Of a stretch of 9,263 nt of DNA, positions 1 through 7,100 are shown in pieces; position 1 is the stretch's first letter; every line of letters begins with the position of its first letter. The DNA is from Hyphomicrobium sp. (GTDB lineage: Bacteria > Pseudomonadota > Alphaproteobacteria > Rhizobiales > Hyphomicrobiaceae): assembly GCA_025927515.1 (NCBI GenBank), contig JAICLG010000110.1, forward strand, positions 1 through 9,263, read 5' to 3'. Under the pieces are notes generated by a model. The model was not told where the DNA came from and did no database searches. It was given only the letters and a program-made list of their open reading frames with translations. Both the position numbers and the translations under genes were made by a program.

Positions 1-695
1 CTTTCTTCTTCCTCGTGATAGATGAGATAGGATTTAACCGGCCCGACTTCCGGATAGTCGATCATCGTCGAAATCGATAGCGGATCAATCTCGATCCATT
101 CGCCATCCTTCCAGTACTTGCCGCGCTGCGTCACCTCACGGAGGTTGATCTCCGGATTGAAGTTCGTCGCGAACGCCTTGCCATGGCTGCCGGCGTTGCA
201 GTCGATGATGTCGATCGTGTGGATCTCATCGAGCAGCTGCTCCTGCGCATAGGCGCAGAAGATATTGGTGACGCCCGGATCGAAACCGCAGCCGAGTACC
301 GCCATCAGCCCCTTGGCTTTGAACTTGTCGTGGTACGGCCATTGGTACTTGTACGTAAACTTGGCTTCTTCGCGTGGCTCGTAGTTGGCCGTGTCCATGT
401 AATGAACGCCAGCCTCGAGACAGGCATCCATGATCGGCAGATCCTGATACGGCAGCGCCATGTTGATCACGAGGTCCGGTTTGACCTTGTTCAATAGCGC
501 GACCGTCTCGGCGACATTGTCGGCATCGACCTGGGAAACGTCGATCGGCGTCTTGCATTCGGCCTGCACCTTTTTGCAGCTCTCGATACGGCGCGAGGCA
601 AGATGGATTTTCTTGAAGACGTCGCGGTTCATCGCGCACTTTTTCGCGACGACCGAACCCGCCGCGCCAGCTCCGATGATGAGTACGTTGTCCAA
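1..695 (-). CDS. Saccharopine dehydrogenase-family enzyme, carboxynorspermidine synthase-like (partial, C-terminus off the left edge)
   Basis: Probable NAD(P)H-dependent cytosolic enzyme that reductively condenses an amino-aldehyde with a diamine to give a carboxy-polyamine, the step before a carboxy(nor)spermidine decarboxylase. The 231 residues present begin with a Rossmann dinucleotide-binding loop (VLIIGAGAAG, residues 4-13). Family-typical blocks follow: VDADN (56-60), PDLVINMALPYQD (73-85), DACLEAGVHYMDTANYEP (90-107), GFDPGVTN (137-144), DIIDCNAGSHG (162-172) and ATNFNPEINLREV (176-188). These resemble carboxynorspermidine synthases more than lysine-pathway saccharopine dehydrogenases. 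Family members are about 400 residues, so roughly 40% lies outside the window. The start is TTG at 695-693: a GGGAG Shine-Dalgarno sits six bases upstream, no in-frame ATG lies nearby, and the Rossmann loop follows at once. The decarboxylase partner is not visible. The family call is firm; the exact substrate (norspermidine, spermidine or homospermidine route) is inference. Confidence 0.85.
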   Translation of the reverse strand, partial: MDNVLIIGAGAAGSVVAKKCAMNRDVFKKIHLASRRIESCKKVQAECKTPIDVSQVDADNVAETVALLNKVKPDLVINMALPYQDLPIMDACLEAGVHYMDTANYEPREEAKFTYKYQWPYHDKFKAKGLMAVLGCGFDPGVTNIFCAYAQEQLLDEIHTIDIIDCNAGSHGKAFATNFNPEINLREVTQRGKYWKDGEWIEIDPLSISTMIDYPEVGPVKSYLIYHEEEE

Positions 696-743
696 TGGCC
701 GCTCCCAGATTTTGAACAACCGGCCGCGCCGGTGATTTAGCAG

Positions 744-758
744 GCGCGATGATCGCGC
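744..758. promoter_or_regulatory. Odd-centred palindrome, possible operator for the leftward gene
   Basis: GCGCGAT-G-ATCGCGC is a perfect 7-bp inverted repeat around a single base. It lies 49-63 bp upstream of the TTG start of the carboxynorspermidine-synthase-like gene and just downstream of the candidate promoter at 768-796, where a repressor could block elongation. Palindromes of this kind also arise by chance in GC-rich DNA, and no regulator gene sits beside it, so the role is speculative. Confidence 0.25.
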
Positions 759-767
759 TGGTGGCCG

Positions 768-796
768 GAGATAGGGCAGGCGGCCCGGTATTTCAA
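768..796 (-). promoter_or_regulatory. Candidate sigma70-type promoter for the carboxynorspermidine-synthase-like gene
   Basis: On the minus strand TTGAAA (796-791, five of six consensus bases) is followed after exactly 17 bases by TATCTC (773-768, three of six). Transcription would start near 761 and give a leader of about 65 nucleotides that includes the palindrome at 744-758. The spacing is ideal, but the -10 element is weak. Confidence 0.3.
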
Positions 797-932
797 CACT
801 AATTCAAAGGCGTTAGCCTCGGGTGCTGCCACCACGGTGGGCGGCAAGACGGCTGGTTATCAATTATGACAGCGCAAGCGGTTCAAACGGCGTTCACTTC
901 TAGCATCGATGGCGATGAAACCCGATTGGCGT

Positions 933-955
933 CTCTATCTTAGGTAAAGATAGAG
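933..955. repeat. Perfect inverted repeat, 9-bp stem with 5-base loop
   Basis: CTCTATCTT and AAGATAGAG are exact reverse complements separated by AGGTA. The stem is AT-rich in an otherwise GC-rich neighbourhood, which makes chance formation less likely. It lies 94 bp past the stop of the SoxYZ-like gene. Neither flank has a T-run, so it is not a standard intrinsic terminator. It could be an operator, an mRNA 3'-end stabiliser or a Rho-associated stop. Confidence 0.4.
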
Positions 956-1048
956 CAGTCATTTCATCACTTGTGCGAATGATCGCGTTGGCGTGCCAGA
1001 TGATAAGCCGTCAGCGTGCTGTTCGGGCGTGCTCTGAGCCAGGCTCTG

Positions 1049-1864
1049 TTATGACGAGCTCAACTTTGCGCGGCCGTTGAAAACGCCGCCTTCGTTGTCC
1101 TCGGCATGAACCGTCATCGGATCGCCGGGGATGCCCTGATATGTGAAACGGAAATGCGGGTTTTCGCTGATCGAAATACCGCCGGCCATCGAGAAAACCA
1201 ATTTGTTGCCGCTTTGAACGACGATCTTGTCGACGAAATGCGCGGGCGTGTAGAGGCCCGTCAGCTGATTCATCTGCATGCCCGAATTGTTCGGATGCTT
1301 GATCATCAGCTCCGCTTCCTGGAGCGACGCATCTATGGGATCCTTGAACGCCGTCTTGATGCGCATCTTGCCCATCGACTTGGCAGCCTCTTCCGGATCC
1401 TTACTTGCAGGCGCTGAGCAGCCGCCGGATGCCTTCACGAAGCGAGAGGCCATGTAGATCTTGCCGTCGTTCGTTTCTGCGATGGCGCGCACGTTCGAAT
1501 ATTGATCGATGCGAACGCGGGTCGCCAGAACGCGCTCACCTGCGCCTGCGGCCTCGCCGTAGGTGAACGTTGCGACGATCGGCGATGGATTCTTATCGAT
1601 GACCAGCGTCAAGGACTTCACATCCTTGGCAAACTTCGCCGGCATCCTCACGCTGATCGGAACGGTGGAAGCGTCTTCCGCGCGATAGGGCGCCTGAAGC
1701 GTGATCTTCCCCGACCCGTCAAGGACGTCGCGGTTGCCGAAGGTGGCTTCCTTGATCCCATCCCAGGCTGCCGAGTCTTCGCCTGCGCGGGCGCTGACGT
1801 TCCACCCGAGCGCCAGTACCGCGACGAGCGCAATTGTGACTGACCGAATGATTGCGCTGCACAT
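1049..1864 (-). CDS. Secreted SoxY-SoxZ fusion, quinoprotein dehydrogenase-associated SoxYZ-like carrier
   Basis: Periplasmic protein of 271 residues. Residues 1-27 form a signal peptide: a short basic start, a hydrophobic stretch (ITIALVAVLALGW-like, about 9-21) and an Ala-Arg-Ala cleavage site at 25-27. A SoxY-like domain covers about 34-150. It ends in GGC with Cys149, matching the substrate-carrying cysteine arm of SoxY, though followed by SAPAS rather than the GG end of classical SoxY. A SoxZ-like domain covers about 166-270, with the IKHP motif (188-191), TPAHFVDKI (206-214) and SENPHFRFTYQG (233-244). In the sulfur-oxidising Sox system SoxY and SoxZ are separate; fused forms are known beside PQQ-dependent alcohol dehydrogenases in methylotrophs. 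No sox or quinoprotein gene is visible here. I chose ATG at 1864 because GAGG sits six bases upstream and the signal peptide starts there. An in-frame GTG at 1918 adds 18 residues but would coincide with the predicted transcription start. The substrate carried is unknown. Confidence 0.88.
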   Translation of the reverse strand: MCSAIIRSVTIALVAVLALGWNVSARAGEDSAAWDGIKEATFGNRDVLDGSGKITLQAPYRAEDASTVPISVRMPAKFAKDVKSLTLVIDKNPSPIVATFTYGEAAGAGERVLATRVRIDQYSNVRAIAETNDGKIYMASRFVKASGGCSAPASKDPEEAAKSMGKMRIKTAFKDPIDASLQEAELMIKHPNNSGMQMNQLTGLYTPAHFVDKIVVQSGNKLVFSMAGGISISENPHFRFTYQGIPGDPMTVHAEDNEGGVFNGRAKLSSS

Positions 1865-1924
1865 GGCTAACCTCGTCTTCGGATTGGTAGCAATTGGACT
1901 TTGGCGCGGATGCCGCACATCCGA

Positions 1925-1953
1925 ATTCTATATCAATATGGGGCGCAGGTCAT
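1925..1953 (-). promoter_or_regulatory. Candidate sigma70-type promoter for the SoxYZ-like gene
   Basis: On the minus strand ATGACC (1953-1948, four of six bases of TTGACA) and TAGAAT (1930-1925, five of six bases of TATAAT) are separated by 17 bases. Transcription would begin near 1918, giving a leader of about 54 nucleotides before the ATG at 1864. This suggests the carrier gene can be transcribed independently of the TetR gene 169 bp upstream, although read-through is not excluded. Confidence 0.45.
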
Positions 1954-2033
1954 CCGTTGTGCAGGCCCCAGGCAGGGGGGGAATGCTATCGGGCGCGCGG
2001 AGGCCCCCAAAAAAGTAGAAATTTAGCAAAAGC

Positions 2034-2690
2034 TTAGAGCGCCGTATCGTTTCGGCGCTCGGATTTCGCGTTGCCCTCCGGGCGATTGCGACGGCGGCCG
2101 GATGCCAGAAGCTTGCGCAACATCTGGACGACTCGCGACGCTGGGCCCCGCTTGCCGCATTGAATATTGATCCGGGCGCCTTCGAAGAGAAGGAAAACTT
2201 CATCGGCCAGGAGTCGCGGATCGTGATAGCGAGCGTCTTTGAAAAGCTTTTCAAGTTGCCCGCGTTTGCGCCGCTTATAAGATTCGATCAGCGCCTTCGC
2301 AGGATGTTCAGAATCAAGCTCGACGGCGGCGTTCGCTAATGCGCAGCCGCGTTCCAGCTTATTGGAGAAAACTTCCTCGACAAAATCGACCCACGCATCC
2401 AGCCGCTTTTGCGGATCGCCGGGATTTTCCGAAAAGATCCGCTCCCAGACCTCGTCTCCTTCGGAGGCGAGCTGTTGAATATAGGCAACAATCAAGTCGT
2501 CTTTTGATTTGAAATGCCGGTAAAGCGTCATTTTATTTGTAAGAGCCGCCTCGGCAATGGCGTCCACGCCTACGGTATGCAGCCCATGGCGATAGAACAG
2601 GTCGCGTGCCGCGAGCAAAATGCGTTCACGGGGCGGCCGCGCCGCAAGGTCACAGGCTTTGCGCGTTCCGTTGGACTGAGTTGTGTTCAT
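2034..2690 (-). CDS. TetR/AcrR-family transcriptional regulator
   Basis: Cytosolic DNA-binding protein of 218 residues, within the usual 190-220 range. The N-terminal TetR domain covers about residues 21-67: helix 1 (RERILLAARDLFYRHG, 21-36), then GVDAIAEAA (41-49) and the recognition region TNKMTLYRHFKSKDDLI (51-67), a canonical match. The helical C-terminal part (about 75-197) would bind a ligand and dimerise; it holds Cys116 and Cys178. The last 20 or so residues are basic and polar and probably disordered. The ATG at 2690-2688 is preceded by AAGGGG only two bases away, closer than usual, but no better in-frame start exists. The gene diverges from an RND pump operon, and a palindrome pair fills the gap between them, so it most likely represses the pump and itself until a pump substrate binds. 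That role is inferred from arrangement; the family assignment is seen directly. Confidence 0.93.
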   Translation of the reverse strand: MNTTQSNGTRKACDLAARPPRERILLAARDLFYRHGLHTVGVDAIAEAALTNKMTLYRHFKSKDDLIVAYIQQLASEGDEVWERIFSENPGDPQKRLDAWVDFVEEVFSNKLERGCALANAAVELDSEHPAKALIESYKRRKRGQLEKLFKDARYHDPRLLADEVFLLFEGARINIQCGKRGPASRVVQMLRKLLASGRRRNRPEGNAKSERRNDTAL

Positions 2691-2707
2691 GGCCCCTTGA
2701 CGAGTAT

Positions 2708-2745
2708 GTTACCGATCAGTACCTAAACGTTACCGATCGGTAACG
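2708..2745. promoter_or_regulatory. Tandem palindromic operator, probable TetR-family binding sites
   Basis: The right site, CGTTACCGATCGGTAACG (2728-2745), is a perfect 18-bp palindrome. The left site, GTTACCGATCAGTACC (2708-2723), matches the inner 16 bases of the right one at 14 of 16 positions. The equivalent bases are 21 bp apart, about two helical turns, so two bound dimers would lie on the same DNA face. The pair lies 18-55 bp upstream of the TetR start, in the divergent region shared with the efflux operon. This is the size and arrangement expected for autoregulating TetR repressors of efflux pumps. Binding by this particular regulator is inferred. Confidence 0.8.
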
Positions 2746-2784
2746 GCTACCATGACTCGATCGTCGATGTCATTGGTTCTTTCG

Positions 2785-2813
2785 TAGTTCCCAGCCTCTA
2801 CCGTTTTTATAAT
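2785..2813 (+). promoter_or_regulatory. Candidate promoter for the efflux operon (consensus -10)
   Basis: TATAAT at 2808-2813 is a perfect -10 element facing the adaptor gene; transcription would start near 2820, about 70 bases before the ATG at 2889. The sequence 17 bases upstream (TAGTTC, 2785-2790) is a poor -35. An alternative lies further left: TTGACG (2697-2702, five of six) with only a weak -10 near 2720, which would place the promoter directly under the tandem operator but give a leader of about 150 bases. I cannot decide between them from sequence. Confidence 0.35.
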
Positions 2814-2862
2814 CTTGAAGCGTGGCCGCCTGCGCATAGCGCCTCGATGGGATGATCTGTTA

Positions 2863-2886
2863 GGTCGCTCGATTTCGGTCGCTCGA
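2863..2886 (+). repeat. Two direct copies of GGTCGCTCGA just before the adaptor start
   Basis: The 10-base unit occurs at 2863-2872 and 2877-2886, a 14-base period, and the second copy ends two bases before the ATG at 2889. It occupies the position where a Shine-Dalgarno would be expected and contains none. It may be a chance duplication or may affect translation of the adaptor. Confidence 0.5.
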
Positions 2887-2888
2887 CA

Positions 2889-4121
2889 ATGAGACATTTG
2901 ATGACACAGTCAGTTGACGGAGATAGACCGCTGTTCGCTCGATCCGCTCCAATCGTAGCTGCATTGCTCTTGCTGGTCTCCGGCCTTTCGGGATGCGGTG
3001 AAGAAAAGTCGAAAGCTCAGGCGGCCGCACCGCCGCCGCCGGCGGTGACTGTCGCCAAGCCGGTCAAGAAGCTCGTGTCCGATTACGACGAATACGTGGG
3101 CCGCTTTGAAGCGGTCGATTTCGTCGAAGTTCGCGCGCGCGTGTCGGGCTATCTGGAAAAAATCCATTTCACTGACGGCCAGCTCGTGAAGGCCGGCGAT
3201 CCGCTTTTCACGATCGACCGGCGCCCCTTCCAGGCGGCGCTCGATCAATCGAAGGCCGCCGTCCAGCAGGCGCAGGCCAATCTCGCTTTTGCTGAAAGCG
3301 ACTTGGAACGGGGCAAAAATCTCGTTCGCGGCACGTCCATCACGCAGCAAACGCTCGATCAGCGCCTTCAAACGAAGCGCGTCGCCGAAGCGACGGTTGC
3401 CGCACAGGAAGCCGCGACACGTCAAGCAGAGCTGGATCTGGAATTCACGCAACTGACGGCCCCGATCTCCGGCCGCATTGGTGATAGGCGCGTTTCTGTC
3501 GGAAACCTCGTGACAGGCGGTGCTGCCGGCAACACCACGCTTCTGGCTACGATCGTTTCCGTCGATCCAATTCGCTTCATATTCACGATGGACGAGGGGT
3601 CTTACCTCCGTTACCTGCGGGCCGCCTCGGATGCGCAAGCCGACAGCATCGATCGGGGCATGACCCTGCCTGTCAAGTTGAAGCTCCTGGATGAAAAGGA
3701 CTTCGTCCACCAGGGCAAGATCGACTTCGTCGACAACGTGATCGATCGCGCTTCCGGGACCATCAGGGCGCGCGCCGAGTTTGCCAATGCTGATGGCCGC
3801 TTGACGCCCGGAATGTTTGGCCGCATCCGCATTTCTGCCGCCCCGGCAGCGGAGGCGTTGCTCGTTCCCGACGCCGCCATCGGCACGGAACAGGTGCGCA
3901 AATTCGTCTATACCGTCGGTAAGGACGATGTCGCGAAGCCGAAGTACGTGACGCTCGGCCCCGTTGTCGACGGATTGCGCGTCATAACGGCTGGGCTCGC
4001 CCCCGACGATGAAGTCATCGTCAACGGTTTGATGCGCGTACGGCCGGGATCCAAGGTCACGCCGCAGCAGGAAACGGCTGACGCGTCGGCCGCAAAGGAC
4101 CGGATGGTCCGAACCAACTGA
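2889..4121 (+). CDS. RND efflux periplasmic adaptor (membrane fusion protein), MexE/OqxA-like lipoprotein
   Basis: Adaptor that links an inner-membrane RND pump to an outer-membrane channel. The 410-residue product has a hydrophobic segment (about 20-32) ending in a lipobox, LSGC, with Cys36 as the predicted lipidated residue. A Pro/Ala linker follows (45-53). The two halves of the lipoyl-like domain are at about 78-110 (VRARVSGYLEKIHFTDGQLV) and 188-208 (LTAPISGRIGDRRVSVGNLV), flanking an alpha-helical hairpin rich in Gln and Ala (about 112-187). A beta-barrel (about 220-315) and membrane-proximal region (about 320-390, LLVPDAAIG) complete it. The length is normal. The start is uncertain: ATG 2889 lacks a Shine-Dalgarno, while in-frame ATG 2901 has GAGA six bases upstream; either leaves the lipobox intact. 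The transporter gene starts 15 bp after its stop, so they are surely co-transcribed. Repression by the divergent TetR protein is likely. Confidence 0.93.
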   Translation: MRHLMTQSVDGDRPLFARSAPIVAALLLLVSGLSGCGEEKSKAQAAAPPPPAVTVAKPVKKLVSDYDEYVGRFEAVDFVEVRARVSGYLEKIHFTDGQLVKAGDPLFTIDRRPFQAALDQSKAAVQQAQANLAFAESDLERGKNLVRGTSITQQTLDQRLQTKRVAEATVAAQEAATRQAELDLEFTQLTAPISGRIGDRRVSVGNLVTGGAAGNTTLLATIVSVDPIRFIFTMDEGSYLRYLRAASDAQADSIDRGMTLPVKLKLLDEKDFVHQGKIDFVDNVIDRASGTIRARAEFANADGRLTPGMFGRIRISAAPAAEALLVPDAAIGTEQVRKFVYTVGKDDVAKPKYVTLGPVVDGLRVITAGLAPDDEVIVNGLMRVRPGSKVTPQQETADASAAKDRMVRTN

Positions 4122-4136
4122 GCGGGCAGCCAGCGT

Positions 4137-7100
4137 ATGCGCATTTCGCACTTCTTTATCGACCGGCCTATTTTTGCGGCCGTCATCTCGATCGTGCTCG
4201 TCATCCTGGGCGCGGTATCGGTCACGCGCCTCCCGATCGCGCAATATCCGGAGATCGCACCGCCGGTCGTCAACGTAACGGGCCAGTACCCGGGCGCCAG
4301 CGCCGAGGTCGTGGCCGCGACCGTCGCGACGCCGCTTGAGCAGCAGATCAACGGCGTCGAGCATATGCTCTACATTTCGTCGAACTCGACGGACGACGGC
4401 CGCTTCTCGATCTCCGTCACGTTCGACATCGGGACGAACCTCGACATCGCGCAGGTGCAGGTCCAGAACCGCGTTGCGATCGCGCAGCCGAGGCTTCCAG
4501 CCGACGTCCGCAACATCGGCGTGACGGTCGCGAAGGCGTCGCCCGACCTGATGATGGTCGTGCATCTGCTGTCGCCGGATAATTCGCGCGACTCGCTCTT
4601 TATTTCCAACTACGCCAGCGTCAACGTCGTCGACACGCTGAGCCGTATTCAAGGTGTCGGTTCCGTCACCGTCTTCGGCGGACGCGATTATTCGATGCGC
4701 GTCTGGCTCGACCCGGACCGGTTGCAGTCTCTCGCTATGACCGCGAACGACGTGGTTCAGGCGCTGCAGGGGCAGAACGTTCAGGTCGCCGCGGGCGTTT
4801 TGAACCAGCCGCCGGTCAAGACGCCCGGAGCATTTCAGCTCACCGTCCAAACCTTGGGCCGCTTGGTCAGTCCGGAAGAATTCGGCGACATTGTCGTCAA
4901 AAGAAGCGGCGATGCGGTCGTGAAGCTCAAGGACGTCGCGCGTGTTGAGCTTGCAGCTCTCGATTACGGCGTGAACTCGTATCTCGACAAGACAGCCGCC
5001 GTGGGCCTCGGCATCTTCCAGCTTCCCGGCTCCAACGCCATCGAAACGGCGCAGAAGATCAAAGATACGATGGCGCAAATTGCGCAGGGCTTCCCGCCCG
5101 GCGTGAAGTACGACATCATCTATGACCCGACCGATTATATTCAGCAGTCGGTCAACGCCGTCGTACACACGATCTTTGAAGCGATTATTCTCGTCGTTCT
5201 CGTCGTCATTTTGTTTTTGCAAACGTGGCGGGCGGCGATCATTCCCATTGTCGCCATTCCGGTGTCGCTGATCGGCACCTTCTTCATCATGGCGATTTTC
5301 GGGTTCTCGCTGAACAACCTCTCTCTGTTCGGATTGGTGCTCGCGATCGGCATCGTTGTCGACGACGCGATCGTCGTCGTCGAAAACGTCGAACGAAATA
5401 TCGCCAACGGCCTCAGTCCACGCGAAGCGTCCTACCGCACGATGGAGGAAGTCGGCACGGCCCTGATCGCGATCGCGCTCGTGTTGACCGCTGTTTTCGT
5501 TCCGTCGGCCTTCATCACCGGAATCTCCGGCCAGTTCTATCGCCAGTTCGCGTTAACGATCGCCGGCGCCACGATCATTTCGCTGATCATCTCGCTGACG
5601 CTCTCACCGGCGTTGTGCGCGCTGCTGCTGAAACCTCACTCGGAACAGCACGGCGGCAGCCTGCTGATGCGGCCGATCCACGCGTTCTTCGGGGTATTCA
5701 ACTGGAGCTTTGATAAGCTTTCGCGCGGCTATGGCTGGTTCGTTGGCAAGATCGTTCGCTTCTCGTTGATCATGCTCATTGCCTACGTCGGCCTCATTGG
5801 CTTCGGCTTGAACGAGTTTCGCAAGACGCCCGTCGGATTCATTCCCGATCAGGACGGCGGCTATCTGATCACGGTCATCCAGTTGCCGCCTGCTGCATCT
5901 CTCCAGCGCACCGACGCCGTCAGTCAGCGAATCGTCGACATGGCGCTCAAGGTTCCGGGCGTTGCTCATGCCGTGAATCTCGTCGGCTTCTCGGGCGCGA
6001 CGCGCGTCAACGCATCCAATGCCGGCGCCGTGTTTATCGTCCTGAAGCCCTTCGAAGTACGAGAGAACGATCCAAGCATGTCGGCGAAGGCCATTCAGGC
6101 CACGCTGCTCAAAAAGTTTTCGGTGATCCAGGACGGTTTGGTTCTCGTCGTTGCTCCGCCTCCCGTGCGCGGTCTCGGTAATGCCGGCGGCTTTCGCATG
6201 ATGGTCGAGGATCGTTCGGGGGCCGGCTCCGCAGCATTGCAAAGCGCCGTCAACGCGATGATGGCGAAAGCGGCGCAATCGCCGGTGGTCAGGCAGGTGT
6301 TTTCGCTCTTTGAAACATCGACGCCGGAACTCTACCTCGACATCGATCGCGTCAAAGCGCAGATGCTCGGAATAAACATTCCGGACGTCTTCTCCGCGCT
6401 CCAGGCGTATCTCGGCTCGATCTACGTCAACGACTTCAACATTCTCGGCCGGACGTTCCGCGTGACCGCGCAGGCCGACAGCGCTTTCCGCATGAAAGCC
6501 AAGGACGCTCTCAATATCCGCGTGCGCAATTCCAATGGCGACGCCGTGCCGCTTGGGTCCTTCACGACCATCCGGGATGTCTCCGGTCCATCTCGCGTCC
6601 CGCGCTATAATCTCTACCCTGCAGCCGAGTTGGACGGCTCGGCGGCGCCGGGCTATTCGCAGGGTCAGGCCATCGACACGATGCAGAAACTCGCGGCGGA
6701 AACCTTGCCTCGTGGATTCAGCTACGACTGGACCGATCTGGCCTATCAGCAGATCAAGGCAGGCAATACGGCGGTCTTTGCGTTCGCGCTTGGCGTGGCC
6801 TTCGTGTTCCTGGTGCTTGCCGCACAGTTCGAAAGCCTGACGCTGCCGCTTGCCGTCATTCTGATCGTGCCGATGAGTCTCATCGCGTCGATCAGCGGCG
6901 TCATCATCCGCGGTATGGACAACAATATTCTGACCCAGGTCGGATTCATCGTCTTGATTGGTCTCGCCGCGAAGAACGCTATTTTGATCGTCGAATTTGC
7001 TGAGCAACTCGAAAGTCAGGGACGCGACCGGTATGCTGCGGCGACGGAATCGGCGCGGCTCAGAATGCGGCCGATTCTGATGACCTCACTGGCGTTCATT

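Larger units (their letters stand above)
696..1048. other. 353-bp intergenic region without a supportable gene
   Basis: This gap lies between the stop of the SoxYZ-like gene and the start of the carboxynorspermidine-synthase-like gene, both on the minus strand. It holds a short hairpin in the leader of the leftward gene (ACCGGC-CGC-GCCGGT, 719-733), a 7-1-7 palindrome (744-758), a promoter-like pair (768-796), an imperfect GC-rich hairpin (825-845, one bulge) and an AU-rich perfect hairpin (933-955). No reading frame here has both a plausible start and protein-like composition. The repeats nearest the SoxYZ stop lack a following T-run, so a classical terminator is not evident. Confidence 0.6.

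Noticed and set aside
183..735. Plus-strand open frames of 104 and 91 codons near the left edge
   Set aside because: They overlap the minus-strand dehydrogenase, whose conserved motifs run continuously through this region; the plus-strand translations resemble nothing.
2008..2033. T-run on the minus strand after the TetR stop as a possible intrinsic terminator
   Set aside because: Only a three-base-pair stem (AGC-TTTT-GCT) precedes it, too weak for an intrinsic terminator.
2752..2773. Imperfect inverted repeat ATGACTCGA / TCGATGTCAT in the divergent intergenic region
   Set aside because: It needs a one-base bulge, differs from the operator sequence and is built of TCGA units common in this DNA; not strong enough to call a second operator type.
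2910..5222. A 770-codon open frame on the minus strand opposite the adaptor and transporter genes
   Set aside because: It lies antisense to two genes with clear family motifs and spans their intergenic junction. Its translation is rich in Arg, Asp and His with no recognisable domain, typical of the antisense frame of GC-rich coding DNA.
5604..7007. A 467-codon open frame on the minus strand opposite the transporter gene
   Set aside because: Same composition bias as other antisense frames, no domain, and fully within a well-supported gene.
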